A stretch of 18,419 bases of DNA from WVXP01 sp964348095 (GTDB taxonomy: Bacteria; Desulfobacterota; BSN033; WVXP01). Below the pieces are notes generated by a model. It did not search any database. It had not been told where the DNA came from and saw nothing but the letters and a program-made list of their open reading frames with translations. This document shows, piece after piece, positions 1-6,439 of this stretch. The translations under genes were made by a program, and so were the position numbers. Location of the stretch: NCBI GenBank assembly GCA_964348095.1, contig CAYGBK010000099.1, positions 1 through 18,419 on the forward strand. Direction: 5' to 3'. Position 1 is the first letter of the stretch. Every line of letters begins with the position of its first letter.

Positions 1-372
1 CACCCAAACACGCCTCAGCATCCCCTTGGACAAAAGATAGGCCTGCTTCCGACTGTCTCGCCGGTCCGTCTTGACCCGGTTGCCATACTCCTGAGGCAAA
101 AGACTCGGTGGCGTCACAATACAGTCTGCCCCATAGCCGATCACTCGATCATAAAGCCAAAACCCAAAATAACCCGCCTCATACACCACCTGAATTGAAC
201 AGCTCCGATACCGATCTAACAACTTCCGTAACGCCTCCCAATGGCCCGGTATCGTCCCACTGAAGAGCTCCTCGTCCTCGGTCATCACCGTGACGTGCCA
301 CTTGAACCGATGAAGATCCACTCCCACAAAAACACGCTTGCCTTCTTGGGCCTTCCTTCTGTACTCTTCCAT
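1..372 (-). CDS. IS110-family transposase, N-terminal part (runs off left edge)
   Basis: The minus-strand reading frame from ATG at 372 stays open to base 1 (124 codons). It encodes the RuvC-like DEDD N-terminus of IS110-family transposases: a first acidic motif VGVDLHRFKWHVTV (about residues 16-29), the YEAGYFGFWLYDRV block, and the family signature VKTDRRDS followed by a Lys/Ala-rich helix. These enzymes recombine DNA through a DEDD catalytic centre and a C-terminal serine, and are guided by an element-encoded RNA. The serine domain would lie outside the window. An AGGAGG ribosome site sits about 6 bases before the ATG, so the start is well supported. No stop or frameshift is visible, so the copy may be intact. 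Its left end lies inside the neighbouring dehydrogenase gene. Confidence 0.9.
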   Translation of the reverse strand, partial: MEEYRRKAQEGKRVFVGVDLHRFKWHVTVMTEDEELFSGTIPGHWEALRKLLDRYRSCSIQVVYEAGYFGFWLYDRVIGYGADCIVTPPSLLPQEYGNRVKTDRRDSRKQAYLLSKGMLRRVWV

Positions 373-457
373 ACGAGCCTCCTGACTTAAGGGATTTTAC
401 TTGCTGATTTGGTTTTACCCCTCTTGCCAGTGAGGCTCAAGTCTGTATCATGGTTAC
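1..457 (-). mobile_element. IS110-family element, transposase-start end
   Basis: The element covers the transposase and roughly 85 bp upstream of its ATG, up to about 457. There the dehydrogenase homology stops abruptly after residues VSRIQ, replaced by six unrelated residues and a TGA. The exact boundary (450-458) is inferred from loss of protein homology, not from terminal repeats, which IS110 elements usually lack. A short inverted pair GAGCCTC (375-381) / GAGGCTC (432-438) lies in the non-coding end. The other end and any guide-RNA region are off the left edge. Confidence 0.7.
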
Positions 458-958
458 TTGAATTCTGGATACCTTGATTCGTTCCACACGACTGCAAATG
501 CCCGAAACGACGATGGGTAGATAGTCCATGGCAAAGCCAGGGTTGACACCCGTGCCGAGGACGGCAACCCCAGTCCTTTTAGCCCGGTCGTCGATCTGTC
601 TTGAAAGCTCTGGATGGGTTAGCCAGGGATAGGCCAGTTCCTCACACGTCGATATCAGATATTTGCCAGCCTCAACGATCTCTTCAATTTGAGGGTAACA
701 AGCGACAAGAGAGGAAACCGTGGAGAGGGTAACAAGCCGGGCTTTTTCATCGGAAAGAACCTCGGCGGAATTGGAGGAGACAGTGACGCCGAGAGGCGTG
801 TCCAGGCCGACCAGATCTGCTAAGTCTCGTCCCACTTTCTCTTTGTCGACATCGACAGCTCCCACAATGCGGAAATCCCCTTTCTTCAGCAAATCCCTTA
901 AGATGGCCTGGCCAATCGGACCGATCCCAAACTGAATCACGCCGATCCGATCTTTCAT
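437..958 (-). pseudogene. DapB-fold dehydrogenase (2,4-diaminopentanoate dehydrogenase-like), cut by IS110 element
   Basis: The 173-residue frame begins with a Rossmann dinucleotide fold: VIQFGIGPIGQAILRDL near residues 7-23, then an acidic VDVDKEKVG second-strand end. It continues with the TLSTVSS and ISTCEELAYPWL blocks and GTGVNPGFAMD, typical of the dihydrodipicolinate-reductase-like family that includes 2,4-diaminopentanoate dehydrogenase (ornithine degradation). Family members are about 330-350 residues, so only the NAD(P)-binding half is present. Homology ends at residue ~167 (VSRIQ), where the IS110 end starts, and the last residues come from the element. The start ATG at 958 has AGAAGGTG about 8 bases upstream. 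The remaining 3' half should lie beyond the other end of the insertion. Substrate is not determinable from this half. Confidence 0.8.
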
Positions 959-968
959 TTGTATTCAC

Positions 969-1280
969 CTTCTTTCCATGTTGATTGGATATAAGCGAGG
1001 GTTAACCAATTTCATGAATCCTTGGAAGGCACTGCCCATTCGCTCTTTTGACGGCCAGTATGTTGGCTCCAATCCGGAGAAATGTGGAGGAAAGTTCTAT
1101 TTATGGAAGAGAGTACATTAGCACAGTGGTCAGGCCTTGTCAAAGGCGACCAGGGCTAGACGTGGTTCCACATGCTTATCAACGAGAGAGAGGAGGAGTG
1201 TCGGTGGGTCAGAGAAATCACCTGATTGGATGGGCCGTGAGAGGGACCGTCCTAAGAGAGCCCATTGAGATTCAGCGTGC
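969..1280. other. Gene-free stretch between peptidase and dehydrogenase genes
   Basis: These 312 bases carry only short overlapping frames with unconvincing composition, no ribosome sites and no recognisable protein. On the minus strand a TTATAT box (about 988-993) lies 30 bases before the dehydrogenase ATG and could be a -10 element, but no good -35 partner is visible. No terminator hairpin with a U-tract was seen behind the peptidase gene. Confidence 0.4.
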
Positions 1281-2081
1281 CTAGGAATCTCTAATGTATG
1301 ATTTGTACCTATCCTCAACATCCTTGTGCCATTCTCGCTCGAAGCTCTCCAAATCGATGCCGAGGCTCTCGGACACGCAGGCGGTCAGTTCTTTCCCTTG
1401 CCCTATTTCCTGCGTGATTTTCTTTAGCGGGTCCGTGCCCCATCTGTCGACGAGGAATGCAACAGCATCGGATGAGAAAAAATAGGTTGTAAGTGGATAT
1501 TGGTTGGTCGCATGGTAGTGATTCAGATCTGCTAATGTGGGCAGACGTCTTCGGGATAGGACGGTTTTCCCCTCCTCCCAAACCGCTTCGGCAGGATACC
1601 TGCCTATGAATCGCTGAGTGCCCAAATACTCGGCGGTACCCTCAATGAACCAGAGGGCCTCGCGATCCTTGATGAACCGCCTCATCGACCGATGTTGCAG
1701 AAAATGGATGTACTCGTGCCATAAGACTCCTTTTCTGAATCTCGATGGCGGCCGTTTACCACCACCTTTCTCGACCATCCCTTGGTCTGTGAGAACTTCA
1801 ATGACTTTTCGGTCAGTGAGGTAGCGGGCTTCACCGCCACTGGTCAAGTGGGGGACAAGTCTGACTTTCAAGACATCCTCATGATTCACCCCAAGCTCCT
1901 CTGTGAGGATCTCCCGTGCCTCTTCCATCGTCTCAGCGATTTCTTTCGCCCGAGAGGCGTCTGACGATGGATAGATGATGAGGAAATGAGGAGTCGCCAG
2001 AGTTTCTCCAGAGGCCCAGGGTGGGAAAATCAATGAACAGAGGAGCACGATGGCGATTGAGAAACAGGAGCGTCGGTTCAT
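1281..2081 (-). CDS. Secreted MA-clan (gluzincin-type) zinc metallopeptidase
   Basis: This 266-residue protein starts with a signal peptide (MNRRSC, then a hydrophobic core to about residue 22, probable cleavage after ASG). It belongs to the peptidase MA-like group: the zinc motif HEYIH at residues 122-126 (HExxH) is followed about 20 residues later by WFIEGTAEYLG, where the Glu of EG (residue 147) is the expected third zinc ligand. The protein should act outside the cytoplasmic membrane on unknown peptides or proteins. The ATG at 2081 has AGGA 7-8 bases upstream (CCAGGAAATAGAT). Downstream is a gene-free stretch, and upstream is the DUF169 gene 144 bp away, so it may be transcribed alone. 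Length and motifs are complete; the substrate is unknown. Confidence 0.8.
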   Translation of the reverse strand: MNRRSCFSIAIVLLCSLIFPPWASGETLATPHFLIIYPSSDASRAKEIAETMEEAREILTEELGVNHEDVLKVRLVPHLTSGGEARYLTDRKVIEVLTDQGMVEKGGGKRPPSRFRKGVLWHEYIHFLQHRSMRRFIKDREALWFIEGTAEYLGTQRFIGRYPAEAVWEEGKTVLSRRRLPTLADLNHYHATNQYPLTTYFFSSDAVAFLVDRWGTDPLKKITQEIGQGKELTACVSESLGIDLESFEREWHKDVEDRYKSYIRDS

Positions 2082-2225
2082 ATCTATTTCCTGGCAAAGG
2101 GACTCACGGTTCGCATTGGATGCCCTACCACTTAACCTTATCGGTCTGTGAATCCGGTTAGTTTAATATTTCTGCTGATCCGTGGAGGAGAGAGAAAACA
2201 GAGGGCGTGCAGAACCAAAACGGAT

Positions 2226-2981
2226 CTAGGTGCGTCGGCCTATTCTTTTTCTTACCTTTTGCCAGGAACCTGTGATGAGAAAACTCTCTTCCATATTGTC
2301 GACCATCTGGTGAAACCGGTTTATTGGAACAGAGAAGGTAAGAATATTCTCTGAAACCCACGGTCGAGCCGAAACGTCAAAAAGCCCTAGAACACCTCTT
2401 GGACGATTTGTATCCTTTTGGAGGTAGGGATACTGGACGATCGATGCGCAGCCCGAAGCAAAAGGAGCGAAAACACCATTTGGTTCTGGCTCATCGAAGT
2501 TTGCCAGAGTAAAAAGACCGGAGAGTATATCGGCCTCTGCAAAAAACACCACGCCAACCGGATCGTCAAACCGGTCAAGGGTGTCCCATCTCTTGAAAAC
2601 GATATATCTCGCCGGGGCCCGGTATTGGCCCAGGTTTTTCATTGCCTCTCTGACGAGTCCAGGAGTTTTCTTATAACGTTCACCCTCAAGTTTTCCGGGT
2701 ATGCCGTAGGAGAGGAAATATTCGAAGTTCGGCATTATCTCCTCGGTAAAACCGAAATACCTTTTGCCGCCGCCACAGCCTATTGAATTGATATCAAACG
2801 AAATTGATTTTCCTTTCCGGACTTTTGACAAATCGGCAATAACACATCGGTGTCCTGCTGGGGGTTTGACCAGGTCTGCCACCCCCTCTCTGCCTGTGTA
2901 ATAGAAGACGATCGGAAGCTGTGCACCATTGAAATACTTCTTCCATAGCCCCATGAATCTCTCTTTTGTCTTCAGATCCAT
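2226..2981 (-). CDS. DUF169 family protein
   Basis: I call a 251-residue protein starting MDLKTKERF. The frame could start 25 codons earlier at 3056, inside the HAD gene, but GGAGGG lies 6 bases before the ATG at 2981, which decides the start. The sequence matches the DUF169 family: an early LPIVFYYT strand, CGGGKRYFGF near the middle with a conserved Cys-Gly pair, ARYIVFKRWD, and a C-terminal FASGCASIVQYPYL block with a conserved Cys. DUF169 proteins are soluble, common in anaerobes and archaea, and have no established reaction. It lies 25 bp behind the HAD phosphatase gene in the same direction, so the two are probably co-transcribed. Function is unassigned. Confidence 0.75.
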   Translation of the reverse strand: MDLKTKERFMGLWKKYFNGAQLPIVFYYTGREGVADLVKPPAGHRCVIADLSKVRKGKSISFDINSIGCGGGKRYFGFTEEIMPNFEYFLSYGIPGKLEGERYKKTPGLVREAMKNLGQYRAPARYIVFKRWDTLDRFDDPVGVVFFAEADILSGLFTLANFDEPEPNGVFAPFASGCASIVQYPYLQKDTNRPRGVLGLFDVSARPWVSENILTFSVPINRFHQMVDNMEESFLITGSWQKVRKRIGRRT

Positions 2982-3006
2982 GATGATCCCTCCAAGCCTT
3001 TGAAAG

Positions 3007-3669
3007 TTACCCGGGATCCTCTCCAAGCAGCCTTGCAGATACGTCTGTAATGTCACTTAGCACGCTGTCTGCTCCACGGAAATTGCAAGATTTCGTTAAT
3101 TCATTAGGAACCACCCAACAGGTCAACTCAGCGCTCTTAGCGGCCGCTAAACCTCTTTCAGAATCTTCGACTACAAGACATTCATGTTTTTGGACATCGA
3201 CACAATCCAGCGCGCGCAAGTACGGGTCTGGCCGGGGTTTTGATTCGAGGTAATCCTCCCGGGTAAGGACGAAATCAAAATAAGGAACAAGATTCGTCGA
3301 CTGATGAATGATCTCAAAATGATCTCTCCGAGAGCTCGTTACCACACCCATGATGAAATGATCTCTCAGCCTGGCAATTGTCCTTTCCACACCGGGAATT
3401 TGGATAGGTTCTTCACGAAGCAGCCGGCCGTAGATTTCATTTCGCTCTGCCCGCAGTGCATCGACTTCATCCTGAGATATGCCCCTTTTTTTGGCGAGAT
3501 GCCAGGCCCCACTCGACTGGGTAAGAAAAAACTCGACGAATACTTCCGGAGTCAACTCCACGCCGACCCGGGCAAGAATTTCTTTGGTGGCGCGGTAATA
3601 TAACCGTTCCGTATTGACCAACACCCCGTCGTTATCCCAAAATATCGCCTTGACAATGTGATAGTTCAT
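3007..3669 (-). CDS. HAD-superfamily hydrolase, beta-phosphoglucomutase-like
   Basis: This 220-residue protein has all four HAD motifs. Motif I is FWDNDGVLVNTE, with nucleophile D12 and acid/base D14. Motif II is VVTSSRRDHFE. Motif III lysine is in LESKPRPDPY, and motif IV is VVEDSERGLAAA. The helical cap between motifs I and II has the size of the beta-phosphoglucomutase/phosphoglycolate-phosphatase subfamily, so the enzyme is a cytoplasmic phosphatase or sugar-phosphate mutase of unknown substrate. Motif I has FWDND where most relatives have FDxDG. The ATG at 3669 has only a weak upstream purine stretch (GGAATCTAAGG). The DUF169 gene follows closely. Confidence 0.85.
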   Translation of the reverse strand: MNYHIVKAIFWDNDGVLVNTERLYYRATKEILARVGVELTPEVFVEFFLTQSSGAWHLAKKRGISQDEVDALRAERNEIYGRLLREEPIQIPGVERTIARLRDHFIMGVVTSSRRDHFEIIHQSTNLVPYFDFVLTREDYLESKPRPDPYLRALDCVDVQKHECLVVEDSERGLAAAKSAELTCWVVPNELTKSCNFRGADSVLSDITDVSARLLGEDPG

Positions 3670-3840
3670 GCCTTAGATTCCGGTCCTATACAATTCGGCC
3701 CTTCACGAACCACTCCAGACCTGGTTTGCTCTGGATTTCGATTGCCCCTTCCTCATACGGAAAGGCTCATCAAAAAGAGCTGTCCTGAGGGGGTTCTGAA
3801 TGATACCCCATTCTACCATGCCGTCCTTTGAGTTAAAAAA

Positions 3841-4437
3841 TCAATGGGCGTCAAACATGGCAACACGTTCCCAGGCCGTCCCTAGGGCGTCTGAATGTGA
3901 TTGTTCCTTGGGTGATGCGAGAACGAGAGTCCAGTACGTTCCATATTTCGATGAAGGGTTACGAAAACACGCAGCCCCAATTTCCGTGAAAAAGGAGGCC
4001 ATTATGTTTGCACAGTGATCGGGACTGGCCAGCCATGCTTGGATTGTCTCTTTCGATGATTCACGTCCTCCTGAGATATTCTCCCCAACCGAACTCCAGG
4101 TATATCCTTCCTCTTCCACCCGCTTCGTCACCCATGACCCATTTGATCCCCTGTGACCTAAGAAGTCATGATTCGCCATATCGATGGAATGCTTTAATGC
4201 AGCCTTTGCGAGGTTCGAGTTCCATTTCATGGGATTGGCCGCGGGCAATCTTTTGAGGCCACATCTGCGTTTTGACGATCTCGCTTTATTGATCAACCGG
4301 ATCATTTCCGTCTCAATCGTCTTTGATGACTCACATTCAAAATACTGATTCTGGCTAACAACAATGACGTTTCTCTTGGATGACTCGCATCCAGGGAGCA
4401 GCTAGAATCCAAGGGTTACCGCAAGAACTGTTTTCAA
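3841..4437 (-). pseudogene. CAP/SCP-domain lipoprotein with in-frame amber codon in its signal peptide
   Basis: Residues encoded from 4305 down form a CAP (SCP/PR1) domain: AALKHSIDMANHDFLGH, the VGENISGG motif, AWLASPDHCANIM and FTEIGAACF, retaining the expected His/Glu cluster. Starting at ATG 4305 would give a protein with no export signal. However, the same frame continues upstream: a TTG at 4437 with GGAGG 7 bases before it encodes MKTVLAVTLGF, then TAG (4404-4402), then LLPGCESSK, a lipobox-like end of a lipoprotein signal with Cys at codon 17. So the gene appears to be a 198-codon lipoprotein gene whose signal peptide contains one in-frame TAG. It may be a point-mutation pseudogene, a sequence error, or a read-through amber codon. 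The domain itself shows no other damage. Confidence 0.7.
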
Positions 4438-4525
4438 TGGGGTTCCTCCAAATCCATATTTCTGAGGATGGAAATACGGTCGACAACCCCAGGGAGCCGG
4501 CTCTAACGAGTCTTTGGGCACGATC

Positions 4526-5107
4526 CTACTTTCTCGCCGAATTACTGGCACCGATTGCCTGTGGTGGCCATAATTTGCGAAGAATGAATCCAATAATCCA
4601 GAGGCTAATCCCAGCCAAAATAATATTGACCGCCCAGTACTTCCAGTATGCACCAAATACGCTTTCCCATCCTTTGTAAATCCTGTGGGCGAGGTTCACG
4701 TTCAGCTCTGGCTGAGTAAACACACGGCAAACCTGCTCAAGAAGGAGAAACCAAAGGAGGCTGTAGAGCCAGGTTTTGCGGCCCCCCCCTATTCTGGAGA
4801 ATGCAAACATACCAACAACAAAACCGCCAAAATGGGTGCCAAATGTTGATAGAGTGCCAATCCCCATGTGGGTCATCCCCCAGATCCATAGTGGAAGCCC
4901 CAGGATTAGCCAAAGTACGGCGACTCGAACAAGCTCCGATTGGTTCAGAAATAGACCAATTGAAAGGATGAGGTTTGACATATGGCAGACCCAAAGAATC
5001 TGGCCAGGCTCCCCAAGGACCAAGAAATGTCGGAGACGGGCAAGAAACAATATGAGAGGAATAATTCCCAATAATCGAAGGCTTCTTGTTAGGTAAAGGT
5101 GGGGCAT
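4526..5107 (-). CDS. Integral membrane protein, function unknown
   Basis: This is a roughly 193-residue, very hydrophobic protein with about five or six membrane segments (for example LGIIPLILFLARL, LILSIGLFL, VAVLWLILGLPLWIWGM, WLYSLLWFLLLEQV and WAVNIILAGISLWIIGFIL). It ends in a basic tail (SARK). Polar residues inside or near membrane helices that could be functional are HMSN, the THFGG loop and NVNLAHR. I do not recognise the family. The start is uncertain: GTG at 5110 and ATG at 5107 are adjacent, no good ribosome site precedes either, and the terminal repeat of the transposase relic begins only 4-7 bases upstream. The native 5' region may have been replaced. It lies 88 bp upstream of the CAP lipoprotein gene. 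Confidence 0.6.
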   Translation of the reverse strand: MPHLYLTRSLRLLGIIPLILFLARLRHFLVLGEPGQILWVCHMSNLILSIGLFLNQSELVRVAVLWLILGLPLWIWGMTHMGIGTLSTFGTHFGGFVVGMFAFSRIGGGRKTWLYSLLWFLLLEQVCRVFTQPELNVNLAHRIYKGWESVFGAYWKYWAVNIILAGISLWIIGFILRKLWPPQAIGASNSARK

Positions 5108-5113
5108 CACTAT

Positions 5114-5137
5114 GGGGTCAGGTCTTGACTTTTGACA
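5114..5137 (+). repeat. Left terminal inverted repeat of the RAYT relic
   Basis: GGGGTCAGGTCTTGACTTTTGACA. Its first 16 bases pair with the right repeat at 5584-5600 except for two central positions. Confidence 0.7.
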
Positions 5138-5153
5138 AAACCGCCGGGATCTC

Positions 5154-5520
5154 TTAGAGATCCTTTGGCAGTCTCCTGCTCTTTTTCACTTCTGCTGGAA
5201 ATCTCTTGTATGCTTTAGTCACGGCGGAGTAGCTCATACCGCCAAACATCTGTCCGGTCTGTCTTTTGGGTAAGTCTCGTGTTCCCCTTTAATAGATAGC
5301 CATCCCCTTGGGCCCTCTTTTGATCTCTGGAGATCATCCCCAAGATGAAATCTCAATAGACGATGCTATCCTCGGCATTGGAAATGGTAGATTGATAGCT
5401 ATGTTAGGGATTGTCTTCCAACTTTGCCACCACCTCTGCCCTGACAGAATCTAGATGGACATGGCGGTTCAGTTCAAGAAGATATCGGTCCAGGTCGATG
5501 AGAATCGCCTTGTACCGACC
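5154..5520 (-). pseudogene. Degraded RAYT transposase (C-terminal fragments)
   Basis: Two fragments are recognisable. From 5520 down, the frame reads GRYKAILIDLDRYLLELN, then HVHLDSVRAEVVAKLEDNP and a stop at 5404-5406. This matches the family block usually written GRYKAILVDRD..YLLEL.RYIHLNPVRAG. From about 5261 down to the stop at 5154-5156, another frame reads QTGQMFGGMSYSAVTKAY, then KRFPAEVKKSRRLPKDL, the C-terminal helix-turn-helix of the family (FGG..YSAVS.A.RR). The N-terminal HUH motif and catalytic tyrosine region are absent, and the reading frame shifts at least once between the fragments. It cannot encode an active enzyme. Assignment rests on remembered family motifs. Confidence 0.75.
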
Positions 5521-5583
5521 CTAGTGGCCTGGCCAGGGTCTTGATTCAAAAAGAAAAAAGACCTTACGCTTTGAAGTGTCCCA

Positions 5584-5600
5584 TGTCAAGTTCTGACCCC
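5584..5600 (-). repeat. Right terminal inverted repeat of the RAYT relic
   Basis: Plus strand TGTCAAGTTCTGACCCC. The complement reads GGGGTCAGAACTTGACA and matches the left repeat. Confidence 0.7.
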
Positions 5601-5610
5601 TGATCTAATC

Positions 5611-6096
5611 CTATTTAATCAGGGCTGTGAAAGTGCCAATGAGGTAGCTTTTCTTGTAATCTGGCAAGGAGACATGGATCCGTGCCCCCACCTCCGAGTC
5701 CGTCTTGCTCTCAAGAGTGAGACGCATGCCGTATTCTCCGACATACATTAATGTTCCTGGAGAATTCTGCCCCGGTTTGACAAACTTCATATGAATATGC
5801 GGTAACATGCCCTGGGAGCCAGAGGTTACCACGATGTCTTTATCAAGTTCACCTTTGCCCACGAAGATGATGAGCTGACCGTCGGGCCAAGTCTGTCCTC
5901 TGGAGGACAATGTGAGGGCATGGTCGTTTATTGTCGCCGAATCCAGCATGAACTCTTTGCCGAAGATCTGCCCTCTGATCGGGACATCAGGGACGCTATC
6001 GAGGGGTTTATCAATTGACCAGAGGGTATCCTGAGCGCTAACACCTGAAAGAAATGCTAATACCAGTGCGAGTATCGAGATACTTAATGCCTTCAC
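5611..6096 (-). CDS. Small secreted protein, function unknown
   Basis: This 161-residue protein starts at GTG 6096, supported by GGAGG five bases upstream. Residues 1-21 form a signal peptide (MKALSISILALVLAFLSGVSAQ, cleavage expected after VSA). The mature part is beta-rich and hydrophilic, with segments such as DVPIRGQIFGKEFMLDSATI, LTLSSRGQTWPDGQLIIFVG, MYVGEYGMRLTLESK and a C-terminal YLIGTFTALIK. It has no cysteines in the mature part. I do not recognise the family; the layout suggests a periplasmic or extracellular beta-sandwich protein. It stands alone, facing away from radA, with the transposase relic 10 bp past its stop. Confidence 0.7.
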   Translation of the reverse strand: MKALSISILALVLAFLSGVSAQDTLWSIDKPLDSVPDVPIRGQIFGKEFMLDSATINDHALTLSSRGQTWPDGQLIIFVGKGELDKDIVVTSGSQGMLPHIHMKFVKPGQNSPGTLMYVGEYGMRLTLESKTDSEVGARIHVSLPDYKKSYLIGTFTALIK

Positions 6097-6439
6097 ACTA
6101 TCCTCCTATGCGTTTTACTGTTTTGTGCCAGACAGAGGCGAGTGCAAAGTCTATGCCGCCCAAACGAAATAAATGACCTCAGGGGGAGGGCAACGGTAAT
6201 AGGTGTTTACGTTGCATGATTTCCGCCACCTGAGTAGATCGTCGCTTCTCGTTGAAACGGCAGCGATCGACCGCCAGCACTGACGACAAGAAGCCAGGCG
6301 AGTTTGGCATTTTCAGGAAGGATGTGCTATCAGTATGAAACGCATGGGTGGTCAGTAGTCGGCGATCGGATGATTAGCCGAAGGACGGGGAACGAACAGG
6401 TGTTGAGAGGACGCTGATCGCCGAGGGCAGTTGGGAATT
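6097..6439. other. Divergent intergenic region upstream of radA
   Basis: This gap of about 340 bp between two divergently read genes has no supported coding frame. A possible radA promoter is listed separately. No riboswitch or clear operator was recognised. Confidence 0.4.
6304..6333 (+). promoter_or_regulatory. Possible sigma70 promoter for radA
   Basis: TTGGCA (6304-6309, 5 of 6 to the -35 consensus), an 18-base spacer, then TATCAG (6328-6333, 4 of 6 to the -10 consensus). It lies about 105 bases before the radA ATG. Judged by eye only. Confidence 0.3.

Larger units (their letters stand above)
5114..5600 (-). mobile_element. Relic of a REP-associated tyrosine transposase (RAYT, Y1/HUH) element
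   Basis: The segment is bounded by imperfect terminal inverted repeats, GGGGTCAGGTCTTGAC at the left and the complement of GGGGTCAGAACTTGAC at the right (14 of 16 positions match). This terminal type commonly surrounds RAYT genes in deltaproteobacterial genomes. Between the ends lie disjointed minus-strand fragments with clear RAYT similarity. At under 500 bp it is much shorter than a complete element, and most of the catalytic domain is missing. The right end lies 10 bp after the stop of the secreted protein gene, and the left end lies 4-7 bp before the start of the membrane protein gene. Confidence 0.75.

Noticed and set aside
1048..1321. Short frames on both strands between the dehydrogenase and the peptidase
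   Set aside because: Overlapping, no ribosome sites, no recognisable motif; treated as non-coding.
2177..2226. GATCCG ... CGGATC inverted pair after the DUF169 stop, considered as terminator
   Set aside because: Only 6 bp with a loop of nearly 40 bases and no T-run.
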